From: Thermomonas sp. HDW16
Lineage (GTDB): Bacteria; Pseudomonadota; Gammaproteobacteria; Xanthomonadales; Xanthomonadaceae
Length of the DNA stretch: 64,000 nt
Reading direction: 5' to 3'
Assembly: GCF_011302915.1 (NCBI RefSeq)
Contig: NZ_CP049872.1
Coordinates: 2,731,590 to 2,795,589 of the forward strand
Part shown: one piece after another, positions 48,906-58,110 of the stretch
How the letters are laid out: every line of letters starts with the position of its first letter
How positions within the stretch are numbered: position 1 is the first letter of the stretch
Notes under the pieces: model-generated
What the model saw: the letters and a program-made list of their open reading frames with translations, nothing else
The model's database searches: none
Told to the model about the DNA's origin: nothing
Position numbers and translations under genes: made by a program

Positions 48906-50014
48906 ACACACCGGACGGGGCGGCGGATCCGCAGCAGCAAGTGGCGGCCGCGGAAACGGAAACACCGCCTCGCCCGCGTGCATCCACCGCGTTGATCGTG
49001 CTGGCCGTGCTCGCCGTCGGCTACACGCTGTGGGCCACGCAAGACCTGATCCTGCCGGTGTTGCTGGCGATGTTCTTCGCCCTGATCGGCAACCCGATCA
49101 TCCGCCTGCTGCAGCGGATGCGGATCCCGCGTTTCATCGGCGCACTCGCCGTGCTGTGCAGCGGTATCGCCCTGGTCGTCCTGCTCGGCCAGCAACTGGT
49201 GCAGCCGGCCGGCGAATGGATCCGCGAAGCGCCGCGCGAATTGCGCAACCTCACGCCCAAGCTGCAGAAACTGACCAAGCCGGTGCAGGAGGCGAACAAG
49301 GCCGCCGAGAACATCGCCCGCGCCGCAGGTGGTGAAACCGGCAGCAAGCCGGTGCAGGTGGTCAAGACCGAGGTCAACGATCCGTACAAGTCGCTGACCG
49401 CGACGCCGATGATGGTGGCCTCGGTGCTGGCGGTGGTGTTGCTGACCTTCTTCTTCATGGTCTACGGGCAGGATTTGCAGCGCAACGCGATCGCGCTATT
49501 GCCCGACCGGCAGAAGAAACGGGTCACGGTGGAGATCCTGCACGCGATCGAAACCGAGGTCAGCCGCTACGTGCTGACCATCAGCGTGATCAATGCGGTG
49601 GTCGGCCTGGTGTTCGCCGCCTGCCTGTATTTCTTCCTCGGCCTGCCGCTGGACGAAGCCCTGCTGTGGGGCACGATGGCGGCGATCCTCAATTTCGCGC
49701 CTTACGTGGGCCCGTTGATCGGCATCGTGGCGATGCTGTTGATGGGCTTCTCAAGTTACGACGAACCCTTGCGCGCACTCGTGCCCGCGGCGATCTACTT
49801 GGGCCTGCACACGCTGGAAGGGCAGATCGTCACGCCCATCGTGCTGGGCAAGCGGATGGCGCTGTCGCCGCTGGTGCTGATCCTGGCGCTGATGGTGTTC
49901 GGCTGGTTGTGGGGCCTGGTTGGCCTGCTGCTGGCAGTGCCGCTGCTGGTCTGCGTGAAGATCGTGCTGACCAAGGTGGAAGGCCTGGACGGCTGGGCGA
50001 AACTGCTGGAATAA
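48902..50014 (+). CDS. AI-2E-family (PerM/YdiK-like) permease
   Basis: A 370-residue inner-membrane protein with about eight hydrophobic segments and a polar domain near 100-150 (ELRNLTPKLQKLTKPVQEAN). Motifs of the family are LWGTMAAILNFAPYVGPLIG and YLGLHTLEGQIVTPIVLGKR. Members carry out diverse export, including AI-2, sodium/proton exchange and others, so no substrate is given. ATGA overlap with the gene before. The stop is 29 bases before the HAD gene. Confidence 0.85.
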   Translation: MNTPDGAADPQQQVAAAETETPPRPRASTALIVLAVLAVGYTLWATQDLILPVLLAMFFALIGNPIIRLLQRMRIPRFIGALAVLCSGIALVVLLGQQLVQPAGEWIREAPRELRNLTPKLQKLTKPVQEANKAAENIARAAGGETGSKPVQVVKTEVNDPYKSLTATPMMVASVLAVVLLTFFFMVYGQDLQRNAIALLPDRQKKRVTVEILHAIETEVSRYVLTISVINAVVGLVFAACLYFFLGLPLDEALLWGTMAAILNFAPYVGPLIGIVAMLLMGFSSYDEPLRALVPAAIYLGLHTLEGQIVTPIVLGKRMALSPLVLILALMVFGWLWGLVGLLLAVPLLVCVKIVLTKVEGLDGWAKLLE

Positions 50015-50043
50015 GACGCCGCCGCGGCCGCTAGAATGGACGG

Positions 50044-50757
50044 GTGAATTTCCCCGTCCGTGCCATCAGCCTCGACCTCGACGATACCCTGTGGCCCTTC
50101 GCGCCAATCGGCGTGCGCATCGAGCGCACCCTGCACGACTGGTTCGTCGAGCACAGCCCCGCCACCGCGGAGCGCTTCCCCATCGCCGAGATGCGCGCCC
50201 TGCGCGAACGCGTGTTCGAAGAGTTTCCGCAGCATGCGCATGACCTGGGCTTGCTGCGCCGGCTGACCATCGAACATGCCCTGCGCGAAAGCGGTAGCGA
50301 CCCCGCATTGGCCAGCGCCGCGCATGCGATCTTCTTCCGCGAACGCAACCGCGTGGATTTCTACGAGGACGTGCCGGACGCGCTGCAACGCATCGCCGCG
50401 CGCCTGCCGATCGCCGCGCTGACCAACGGCAATGCGGACCTTACGGAAATCGGCATCGCCCCGCTGTTCCGTTTCCAGCTGGGCGCGCGCGAATACGGCG
50501 CGGGCAAGCCGGATCCCGGCATCTTCCTGGAAACCTGCCGCAGGCTGGATGTCGAACCGCAGCACGTGCTGCACGTGGGCGACCATCCGGAAATGGATGT
50601 CGCCGGCGCCGTCAACGCGGGCCTGCGCAGCTGCTGGATCGACCGCGGCGACCATGCCTGGCCACAAGGCCTGCCGCCAGCCGACCTGCACGTCACCACC
50701 CTCACCGCGCTGGCCGATTGGCTGGATGCCACGCAGACAACCGAGGAAGCCGCATGA
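50044..50757 (+). CDS. HAD-superfamily hydrolase (YigB-like)
   Basis: A 237-residue HAD enzyme with motif I ISLDLDDTLWPF (about 8-19), motif II in IAALTNGNADL, Lys in GAGKPDPGIFLETC, and motif IV GDHPEMDVAGAVNAGL. Cap insertion of C1 type. It is near YigB (FMN phosphatase of riboflavin synthesis) in size and motifs, but a general phosphatase is as possible. GTG start at 50044. The stop overlaps the next gene by 4 bases. Confidence 0.85.
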   Translation: MNFPVRAISLDLDDTLWPFAPIGVRIERTLHDWFVEHSPATAERFPIAEMRALRERVFEEFPQHAHDLGLLRRLTIEHALRESGSDPALASAAHAIFFRERNRVDFYEDVPDALQRIAARLPIAALTNGNADLTEIGIAPLFRFQLGAREYGAGKPDPGIFLETCRRLDVEPQHVLHVGDHPEMDVAGAVNAGLRSCWIDRGDHAWPQGLPPADLHVTTLTALADWLDATQTTEEAA

Positions 50758-52133
50758 CCCTGCCCACCGGTTTCGCCACCACTGCCGATGCCGCATCGGC
50801 GCATCCCCTGCATATCGTCACCCGCGACGGCTACGCCGCATGGCGCGATGCGCAGCCTGCATCGGTGCAGGCATGGCTCACCGCGCAGCGCTTCGACGGC
50901 AGCGCCGGCAGCGCGCTGACATGGGCGGATGCCGAAGGCGCGATTGCGGGCGGGGTGATCGGCATCGGCGATGCACTGGATCCGTACTCCTATGCGCACG
51001 CGCCGAACGCCTTGCCGGGCGGCGACTGGACTCTCGCCAGCACGCTGGATGCCGACGCGCAGCACGCCCTGCAACTCGGCTGGGGCCTGGGCTGCTACCG
51101 CTTCGACCGCTACAAGGCGAACAAGCGCGCACCGGCGCGGCTGGTGGCCGACCGCTTCGATGCGGAAGTCTTCGACATCCTCGCCGCCTGCGTACGCGTG
51201 CGCGACCTAGTCAACACGCCTACCGAGCACATGGGCCCGGACGAACTGGAAGCCGCGGCGCGCGAAGTTGCATTGGCGCACGGCGCATCCATCACGGTCA
51301 TCGCCGGCGATGAACTGCTGGCGCAGAACTATCCCGCGATCCATGCCGTCGGCCGCGCGTCGCATCGCGCGCCACGGATCATCGAACTGAGTTGGGGCGA
51401 CGCATCGCATCCGCATGTCGCGATCTGCGGCAAGGGCGTCTGCTTCGACACCGGCGGCCTGGACATCAAGGGCGCCGTCGGCATGCGCAACATGAAGAAG
51501 GACATGGGCGGCGCGGCGCATGCACTGGCGCTGGCCGGACTGATCATGGCGCGCAAGCTGCCGCTGCGGATCACCCTGCTGATCGCCGCGGTGGAAAATT
51601 CCATCGGCCCGAATGCCTTCCGTCCCGGCGAAGTGATCGCCACCCGCAAGGGCGTCAGCATCGAGATCGACAATACCGATGCCGAAGGCCGCCTGGTGCT
51701 GTGCGATGCGCTGGCGCGTGCCTGCGAACTCAAGCCCGAATTGGTGTTGGACTTCGCCACCCTGACCGGCGCGGCGCGCATCGCGCTCGGCCCCGACCTG
51801 CCGGCGCTGTACGCAAACGACGACACGCTGGCGAACGACTGGCTATCCGCAGGCAATAACACCCGCGACCCGCTGTGGCGGATGCCGCTGTGGCGGCCGT
51901 ACCTGCGCTACCTCACCAGCGGCATCGCCGACCTCGCCAACGGCAGCAGTTCCAGCATGGCCGGCAGCGTCACCGCGGCCTTGTTCCTGGAACGCTTCGT
52001 GCGCGAAGGCCAGACCTGGGGCCATGTCGATGTGTATTCGTGGAACGATGCCGACCGCCCCGGCAAACCCGCCGGCGGCGAAGCGCAGAGCTTGCGCGCG
52101 ACGTACGCGATGTTGAAGGCGCGCAGCGGCTGA
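50754..52133 (+). CDS. M17 leucyl aminopeptidase family protein
   Basis: A 459-residue cytoplasmic metallopeptidase. The catalytic domain (about 170-455) has Lys and Asp ligands in KGVCFDTGGLDIKGAVGMR, NMKKDMGGAAHAL and the signature NTDAEGRLVLCDALA. The N-terminal domain (1-165) is shorter than in PepA, as in the smaller aminopeptidases of xanthomonads. It trims N-terminal amino acids from peptides using two zinc or manganese ions. It starts within the HAD stop (ATGA), so the two are co-translated. Confidence 0.9.
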   Translation: MTLPTGFATTADAASAHPLHIVTRDGYAAWRDAQPASVQAWLTAQRFDGSAGSALTWADAEGAIAGGVIGIGDALDPYSYAHAPNALPGGDWTLASTLDADAQHALQLGWGLGCYRFDRYKANKRAPARLVADRFDAEVFDILAACVRVRDLVNTPTEHMGPDELEAAAREVALAHGASITVIAGDELLAQNYPAIHAVGRASHRAPRIIELSWGDASHPHVAICGKGVCFDTGGLDIKGAVGMRNMKKDMGGAAHALALAGLIMARKLPLRITLLIAAVENSIGPNAFRPGEVIATRKGVSIEIDNTDAEGRLVLCDALARACELKPELVLDFATLTGAARIALGPDLPALYANDDTLANDWLSAGNNTRDPLWRMPLWRPYLRYLTSGIADLANGSSSSMAGSVTAALFLERFVREGQTWGHVDVYSWNDADRPGKPAGGEAQSLRATYAMLKARSG

Positions 52134-52259
52134 TTCTTTCGATATGCGGGATGCATGGGGCGTGCCGTCGGCGTCATGACAGCGACTGTCGGCATGCTGT
52201 CGTTCCCATTTCCCATGGCGCTAGCAAGACTGGATAGCGGTGAAATCAGGGAATCAAAA

Positions 52260-52772
52260 ATGCTCGTACAGAAACTCCGGCTCCAATATGGCTGGTCGCA
52301 GCAACAACTGGCTGAACTCAGCGGCCTGAGCGTACGCACGATCCAGCGCATCGAACGCGGGATGCCGGCAAGTACCGAAACCCTGAAATCACTGGCCTCG
52401 ATCTTCGAGATCGACTTCAACCAACTTTCCAGTGAGCAGCCCGACATGAACAGCAACGATACCGCCAGAGGCCTGAAACACAGCCCCGAAGAAATGCTGG
52501 CCTTCGCGCATGTGCGCAAACTCAAGGCCTTCTACAAGCAGTTGATGACATATGTGGTCGTCATAGGCGCCATGGTCATCGCCAACATGTTCTACATGCC
52601 CCACGCATGGGCAGGCTGGAAGTATTTGCCGAATTGGTGGGTGGCATGGCCTGCACTCATCTGGGGCTTCAGCCTGCTGGTGTGGGCCTCTGCTTTGTTT
52701 GATGTATTACCGTTTCTCGGCCCCGACTGGGAAAAGCGCCAGGTCGAGAAACGCCTGGGCCGCCCGTTATGA
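52260..52772 (+). CDS. XRE-type regulator with a 2TM domain
   Basis: A 170-residue protein: an N-terminal helix-turn-helix (about 5-55; QKLRLQYGWSQQQLAELSGL, VRTIQRIERG) and a membrane part with two helices (about 98-115, LMTYVVVIGAMVIANMFY; about 128-150, WWVAWPALIWGFSLLVWASA). This layout (HTH plus 2TM) is found in regulators that sit at the membrane, often next to a gene they control. A CAGGGAA site supports 52260. There is no partner: the next gene is convergent. Target unknown. Confidence 0.8.
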   Translation: MLVQKLRLQYGWSQQQLAELSGLSVRTIQRIERGMPASTETLKSLASIFEIDFNQLSSEQPDMNSNDTARGLKHSPEEMLAFAHVRKLKAFYKQLMTYVVVIGAMVIANMFYMPHAWAGWKYLPNWWVAWPALIWGFSLLVWASALFDVLPFLGPDWEKRQVEKRLGRPL

Positions 52773-52897
52773 ATCTGCAGCAGGCACCTGCCTCATACAG
52801 GAAGGCAACACGAATCGGCTTGATATAGGCACTTACAGGGCGATGCCGAACCTGGACACCACGCGAGCCAGCCGGTGGACGGCACAGATACCGCTGT

Positions 52898-52919
52898 GGT
52901 CATCGATCAATCGATGACC
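52898..52919. repeat. 22-bp perfect palindrome
   Basis: GGTCATCGAT-CA-ATCGATGACC is a perfect 10-bp inverted repeat with a 2-base centre, located between the convergent 2TM regulator and DesR-like genes. GGTCATCG recurs 23 bases later (52943). There is no T-run on either side, so it is not a standard terminator; a protein-binding site is possible. 52773-52971 holds no supported gene. Confidence 0.6.
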
Positions 52920-52971
52920 AACGGCTTTGCAGTGGCAACCGTGGTCATCGCGACCTCCCCATTTGCCGGCA

Positions 52972-53574
52972 TCACAACCAACCCTTCTGCCGCGCCAGCC
53001 GATACGCCTCGATCCGGTTGCCGACGCCGAGCTTGCCGATCGCGTCCGACAGGTAATTGCGCACGGTGCCTTGCGACAAATTGAGTTGCGACGCGATCTC
53101 GCCGGCGGACAGGCCTTCGCCGGCCAGACGCAGCGCCTGTCGTTCGCGGTCGTTGAGCGGATCGGCTTCGCCCCAGGCATCCACCGCGAGTTGCGGATCG
53201 ATGGCGCGGCCACCGCGCTGCACCTTGCGCAGCGCTTCGGCCAGGTCTTCGGCCGGCGCATCCTTCAGCAGGTAGCCGCACACGCCGGCCTCCAGCGCGC
53301 GACGCAGGAAACCGGTGCGGGCGAAGGTGGTGACGATCACCACTTTCACCGGCAGCTCATGGCGCTGTATGCGTTGCGCCAGTTCCAAACCGGTCAGGCC
53401 GGGCATTTCGATATCGGTGACCAGCAGGTCGGGCTTGAGCCGTTGCACTTCGCGCCAGGCGCTTTCGCCATCGGCGGCACTGCCTACCACCTCGAGATCC
53501 GATTCCAGCCCGAGCAACGCGGACAGCGCGCCGCGCACCATCGCCTGGTCTTCGGCCAGCAGGATGCGGATCAT
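52972..53574 (-). CDS. DesR-like response regulator (NarL/LuxR family)
   Basis: A 200-residue regulator with a receiver domain (1-120; Asp54 in LLVTDIEMPGL; Lys in CGYLLKDAPAED) and a LuxR-type helix-turn-helix (about 138-195; LNDRERQALRLAGEGLSAGE, QLNLSQGTVRNYLSDAIGKL). The gene overlaps the kinase gene by 4 bases. The pair resembles DesK/DesR, the membrane-fluidity sensor of Bacillus. The ABC-2 exporter genes upstream are likely under its control. Confidence 0.92.
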   Translation of the reverse strand: MIRILLAEDQAMVRGALSALLGLESDLEVVGSAADGESAWREVQRLKPDLLVTDIEMPGLTGLELAQRIQRHELPVKVVIVTTFARTGFLRRALEAGVCGYLLKDAPAEDLAEALRKVQRGGRAIDPQLAVDAWGEADPLNDRERQALRLAGEGLSAGEIASQLNLSQGTVRNYLSDAIGKLGVGNRIEAYRLARQKGWL

Positions 53575-54779
53575 GCGCGCGCACCTGCATTCGCCGTCGC
53601 GTCGAGCGCATCCGGCACCGCGCGCAATGGCGGAATGGGTTCGCGCCAGGCCAGCGGCACGCGCACCAGCACGCGGGTGCCGCCACCGCGCGGCGAGTCC
53701 ACGCTGAGCGTGCCGCCCAACGCGCGCACGCGGTCGCGCATGCCGGCCAGCCCATTGCCGTCCGCATCCACGCCACCGCGGCCATCGTCGCCCACGCACA
53801 GCTGCACGGTCTTCGCTTCGCGCACGAATTCAATCCGCGCGCAGGATGCCTGCGCATGCCGGGCGATATTGGTCACCGCCTCGCGCAGCAGCAGCGCCAG
53901 GCCGCGTTCGACCTCCGGCGGCAGTTCCTGCGGCGGCGCGTCGTAGTCCAGGTGCACATGCGAGCTTTCCAGCATCAGCCGCGCCGAGGCCAGTTCCGCC
54001 GCGAGGTTCGACGAACGGATCCCGGTCACCGCGCTGCGCACTTCCGCCAGTGCCTCGCGCGCCACGCGCTCGGCCTCTTCCATGTGCAGGCGCGATGCCG
54101 GCGGATCGCGTTCGGCCAGCTTGCGCGCCAGTTCCAGCTTGAGGGTGATCAGCGACAGCGTATGCCCCAGCAGGTCATGCAGGTCGCGGCCGATGCGTTC
54201 GCGTTCGGCAGTGGCGGCCAGCCGCCGCACTTCGTCCTGCGACAGCCTGAGCGCCGCGTCCTTGTCCTGGTTGATCGCCTCGATCCGGGTGATCACGCCG
54301 ATGGTCATGGTCATCGGCAACAGCCAGGCCAGTACCTGCCACGGGTAGTGCAGCCGCAGTCCCACGACCGCAAGCACCGCATTGAGCAGCAGCAGGATCG
54401 ACAGATAGCGCTGCAGCGAATCGTTGCGCACCGCACCCAGCATCACGCAACCGAACACGAAATAGCTGAGCCCGGAGGGATACCACCGCATCAGCAGCAG
54501 GCACAACGCCACCATCCCGAGCGGATACCACCAGGCGCTTCGCGTCGGCGCAAACAGGGTCTTGGCGTACAGCAGCAGGAACAGCGGATACGACGCAAAG
54601 GTGAGCGCGAACCAACGCGCGTTGTACTCACCGCCGCCCATCAACGGGGTGATGAACAGCCAGATCGACCACAGCAGGTGGATCGCATGCGTCCAGGGCG
54701 AACGGCCCCTGCGCAAGTCCTGGGCCACCGCCGAATCGGCAGCCGGCTTGAACCAGCGCGCAAGCGGGCTGGCGATCAT
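53571..54779 (-). CDS. DesK-like sensor histidine kinase
   Basis: A 402-residue kinase: five or so hydrophobic segments (about 30-165), then a HisKA_3 region with the phospho-acceptor His201 (ERIGRDLHDLLGHTLSL), then an ATPase domain with DDGRGGVDADGNGLAGMRDR. No periplasmic domain is present; the signal is probably read within the membrane, as in DesK. It phosphorylates the regulator downstream (ATGA overlap). 55 bases separate it from the ABC permease gene upstream. Confidence 0.9.
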   Translation of the reverse strand: MIASPLARWFKPAADSAVAQDLRRGRSPWTHAIHLLWSIWLFITPLMGGGEYNARWFALTFASYPLFLLLYAKTLFAPTRSAWWYPLGMVALCLLLMRWYPSGLSYFVFGCVMLGAVRNDSLQRYLSILLLLNAVLAVVGLRLHYPWQVLAWLLPMTMTIGVITRIEAINQDKDAALRLSQDEVRRLAATAERERIGRDLHDLLGHTLSLITLKLELARKLAERDPPASRLHMEEAERVAREALAEVRSAVTGIRSSNLAAELASARLMLESSHVHLDYDAPPQELPPEVERGLALLLREAVTNIARHAQASCARIEFVREAKTVQLCVGDDGRGGVDADGNGLAGMRDRVRALGGTLSVDSPRGGGTRVLVRVPLAWREPIPPLRAVPDALDATANAGARA

Positions 54780-54833
54780 CGCGCGATGCCTGGGTCGAGA
54801 TGCATGGCGATCATGCTACTGCAGCCGCCCGCG

Positions 54834-55613
54834 TCAACCGATGCGACGCAGGCGACGCACCGCCAACCACAGGCAAACAACGGTGAATGCGCACAGCACC
54901 ACGGCATGCACCAGGTCGGAACCCGCATGCGGCATGCCCACCGCCGACAAGGCCAACTGATTCAGGTGATGGCTCGGCCACACCGGCGCGAGCTGTTGCA
55001 GGAACTTCGGCATGATCGACAGCGGGAACCACAGGCCGGACAGGAAGGCCATCGGCAGGTAGATCATGTTGACCAGGCCGGGCGCGCCCTGACCCTTGAT
55101 GATCGTGCCCAGCAGGAAACCCAGCGCGCAGAACGGCAACACGCCGGCCACTTCCAGCGCGAACAAGCGCAGCACCTGTGATGCCGTCAGCGGCACATGG
55201 GCGACGAACAACGCCAGCGACAGCAACAGCGATGCGATCACCGCGGCCACCAGCATCGCCATCGCCATCTTGCCGACCAGGTAAGCGGCGGGCGGCATCG
55301 GCAGCGCACGCTTGAGGGTGAGCAGGCCGCCATCGCGTTCCAGCGCCAACGACACGCCAAAGCCGAACAGGCCCGGCGCCATCACCCCGAACGTCGAATA
55401 CGCGGCCAGCATGTAACGCGCCTGTTGCCCACCACTGCCATGGCCCAGCAGCACGCCGAACATCAGGTAGAACACGGTGGGAAACAACAGGGTCGGCAGC
55501 AGGAAGCCGGGGCTGCGCAGGTAGCGCAGGATTTCGCTGCGCGCTTCCTGCAGGTAGGCGTTGAACAGGCGGGCGCGCGGCATCGTGTCGACGGCTTGGG
55601 CGATGGCGTTCAT
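54834..55613 (-). CDS. ABC-2 type exporter permease
   Basis: A 259-residue inner-membrane permease with six hydrophobic segments (LPTLLFPTVFYLMFGVLLGH, MAMLVAAVIASLLLSLALFV, and others). The LFGFGVSLALERDGGLLTLKRALPMP motif is typical of the ABC-2 class. It overlaps the ATPase stop by 1 base (TGATG), so the pair makes one transporter. Upstream of the DesK/DesR-like genes, similar sets export or flip lipids or antibiotics. Confidence 0.88.
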   Translation of the reverse strand: MNAIAQAVDTMPRARLFNAYLQEARSEILRYLRSPGFLLPTLLFPTVFYLMFGVLLGHGSGGQQARYMLAAYSTFGVMAPGLFGFGVSLALERDGGLLTLKRALPMPPAAYLVGKMAMAMLVAAVIASLLLSLALFVAHVPLTASQVLRLFALEVAGVLPFCALGFLLGTIIKGQGAPGLVNMIYLPMAFLSGLWFPLSIMPKFLQQLAPVWPSHHLNQLALSAVGMPHAGSDLVHAVVLCAFTVVCLWLAVRRLRRIG

Positions 55614-56545
55614 CAGGCGGCTTCCTGCAATGTGTTGTTCTCATCGGCGACGGCATCGTCGCGGGTGAGTTCGGTGAACGCTTCGGCAAGTCCCGCCGCG
55701 CGCACTTCAAGCGCGGACAGGCCGATGTCTTCCGCCAGCAGGCGGCGCACCAGCAGTTCCGCATGTTCGGTGGACAGGCACAGGCGCTCGCCGTCGATGC
55801 GCGCCTCGGCCACTTCGGGCCATGCCGCGACTTCGTCCAGCGACAAGCGCGTGGCGCACCACACGCGCTTGAATGCGATGCGCGCACGCAGGGCATCCAC
55901 GCTGCCTTCGCTGATGATGCGGCCGCGCGCCATCACGCAGACGCGGTTGGCCAACGCTTCGGCTTCCTCCAGGTAATGCGTGGTCAGCACCACCGAATTG
56001 CCTTCGGCCACCAGGTGACGGATCGCCTGCCACAGCTTCTGCCGCGCCTCGATATCCATGCCCACGGTGGGCTCGTCCAGGAACAGCAGTTTCGGCCGCC
56101 CGCACAGGGCCAAGGCGAATTGCACGCGCCGCTGCTGGCCGCCGGACAACTTGCCGTACGGCCGCTGCAACAGATCTGTGATGCCGGCCAGTTCCGCGCT
56201 TTCCGCAACACTGCGCGGCGTGGGGTAATAACTCGCGGTCAGGCGGATCAATTCGCCCACGCGCAAGGTGGCCGGCAACTGCGCGTCCTGCAACATGACG
56301 CCGATGTGGCGACGCGCCTCGATCCGTTGCGGATCCATGCCGAATAAGGCCACCTCGCCGGCATCCGCGCGGATCAGCCCCAGCAGCAAGGCGATCGCGG
56401 TGGTCTTGCCGGCACCGTTCGGGCCGAGCAGCGCCAGCAGTTCGCCGCCGTGCAACGCCAAGTCGATGCCGTCCAGCGCCTGCACCTTGCCGTAGCGTTT
56501 GCGTACGCCCTGCAGCCGCGCCAGCGGCATGGTTGCGGTTTGCAT
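55613..56545 (-). CDS. ABC transporter ATPase
   Basis: A 310-residue ATPase. Walker A LLGPNGAGKTTAI, signature YGKLSGGQQRRVQFALALC, Walker B KLLFLDEPTVGMD and the switch His in TTHYLEEAEALA are intact. About 90 extra residues after the ATPase core occur in export ATPases of this class. Start 56545 (MQTATMPLARLQGVRKRYGK) rather than the longer frame to 56632. Divergent from the MacA-like gene; the 274 bases between hold both promoters. Confidence 0.9.
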   Translation of the reverse strand: MQTATMPLARLQGVRKRYGKVQALDGIDLALHGGELLALLGPNGAGKTTAIALLLGLIRADAGEVALFGMDPQRIEARRHIGVMLQDAQLPATLRVGELIRLTASYYPTPRSVAESAELAGITDLLQRPYGKLSGGQQRRVQFALALCGRPKLLFLDEPTVGMDIEARQKLWQAIRHLVAEGNSVVLTTHYLEEAEALANRVCVMARGRIISEGSVDALRARIAFKRVWCATRLSLDEVAAWPEVAEARIDGERLCLSTEHAELLVRRLLAEDIGLSALEVRAAGLAEAFTELTRDDAVADENNTLQEAA

Positions 56546-56819
56546 CGATAACTCCCGTGAGGATCGTGCCGCCATCCTGCCGGCGTCGCGCGCGCCGCGG
56601 CATTCCCCACCGTCAGCGAAAACACATGACAAGCATCACGTGACGCCACCGGCGATGCCGCCTAGCCTGCGTGCAGCGGAATTGTCACGCCGAACGACCG
56701 CCCACGCAGTGTAAAGGAAACTTGACAACCCGATTCGCAGACGCGAAGGTGACTTCCGGCCACTGGCCAGCCCGCTTGCCGACCACCACACTGCGCGCAC
56801 TTCGGATCGCATCGACCTC

Positions 56820-58085
56820 ATGAACACCTCTGCCGACCTGCTCAAATCGTTGAAGATCGACCGCAGCGCGCCGCCGCCGCCGAGTTCCCGCAAGGGTTTG
56901 TGGATCGCGTTGGCGGTAGTCGCCACGCTGCTGGTGCTCGCCGTGGCCGGCTGGCTCCTGTTCGGCCGCGACAAGGGCATCGAAGTGCGCACCGCCGAAG
57001 TCGTCGCCATCGGCAATGGCGGCAGCGCCAGCGCGTCGGTGCTGGATGCCACCGGTTATGTCGTCGCACGGCGGATGGCCACGGTCAGCGCCAAGGTCAC
57101 CGGCAAGGTGCGCGAGATCCTGATCGAGGAAGGCCAGCGCGTCGAAGCCGGGCAGGTGATCGCCACCCTGGATCCGATCGATGCCGAACAGCAGCGCGCC
57201 TTGTCCGCCTCGCAGTTGCAGGCGGCGCGTAGCCAGGCCGTTGGCGTGCAGGCGCAGCTGAAGGAAGCCGAGGCCAATGCCGCGCGATTGGGCGCGCTGG
57301 TCGGGCAGAAACTGATCTCGCGCGCGCAATTCGAGCAAGCCGTCGCCCAGCGCGATGCGCTGCGCGCGCAGCTCGCCGCCGCGCAGCGCAACGCACAAGT
57401 CGCCGCCGACAGCCTGCGCATTTCCGCGCAGGGCGTGGACAACACCATCGTGCGTGCGCCGTTCGCCGGCGTGGTGATCGCCAAGGCCGCGCAGCCCGGC
57501 GAAATCGTTTCGCCGTTCTCCGCCGGTGGCGGCTATACCCGCACCGGCATCGGCACCATCGTCGACATGGAGTCGCTGGAAGTGGAAGTCGAAGTCGGCG
57601 AAGCCTTCATCGGCCGGGTCAAGCCGGGCATGCCGACCGAGACCGTGCTCAATGCGTACCAGGACTGGAAGATTCCCGGCAAGGTAATCGCGATCATCCC
57701 CGCCGCCGACCGCGGCAAGGCCACGGTCAAGGTGCGGGTGGGGCTGGACGCCAAGGGCGACCCGCGCATCGTTCCCGACATGGGCGTGCGGGTGAGCTTC
57801 CTGGAAGAAGCCAAGCCGGCGCAGGCGGACGTGAAGCCCGGCGTGCTGGTGCCAGCCGCCGCCGTCGTCCAGCGCGACGACAAGGACGTGGCCTTCGTAA
57901 TGAATGGCGAGACCGTGCAGCTGCGCGCACTCACGCTGGGCCGCAGCCTGGGCGACGACCGCGAAGTGTTGCAAGGCCTCAGTGGCGGCGACACCGTGGT
58001 GCTCGATCCGCCCGAACAACTCGCCGATGGTTCCCGCGTGCGCATCGCGCGTGAGGAATCGTCTTCCGACACGAACAACGAATAA
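56820..58085 (+). CDS. membrane fusion (MacA/HlyD-type) adaptor
   Basis: A 421-residue periplasmic adaptor anchored by one N-terminal helix (about 27-47, GLWIALAVVATLLVLAVAGW). The barrel-sandwich halves are VVARRMATVSAKVTGKVREI and TIVRAPFAGVVIAKAAQPGE, split by a coiled-coil hairpin (about 120-200, AQQRALSASQLQAARSQA-like). It links the ABC permeases encoded downstream to an outer-membrane channel, not in the window. MacA-like by neighbours: ATPase and two FtsX-type permeases follow. Confidence 0.88.
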   Translation: MNTSADLLKSLKIDRSAPPPPSSRKGLWIALAVVATLLVLAVAGWLLFGRDKGIEVRTAEVVAIGNGGSASASVLDATGYVVARRMATVSAKVTGKVREILIEEGQRVEAGQVIATLDPIDAEQQRALSASQLQAARSQAVGVQAQLKEAEANAARLGALVGQKLISRAQFEQAVAQRDALRAQLAAAQRNAQVAADSLRISAQGVDNTIVRAPFAGVVIAKAAQPGEIVSPFSAGGGYTRTGIGTIVDMESLEVEVEVGEAFIGRVKPGMPTETVLNAYQDWKIPGKVIAIIPAADRGKATVKVRVGLDAKGDPRIVPDMGVRVSFLEEAKPAQADVKPGVLVPAAAVVQRDDKDVAFVMNGETVQLRALTLGRSLGDDREVLQGLSGGDTVVLDPPEQLADGSRVRIAREESSSDTNNE

Positions 58086-58110
58086 CGCAGCACGCAACCA
58101 CGGAGCCGCC

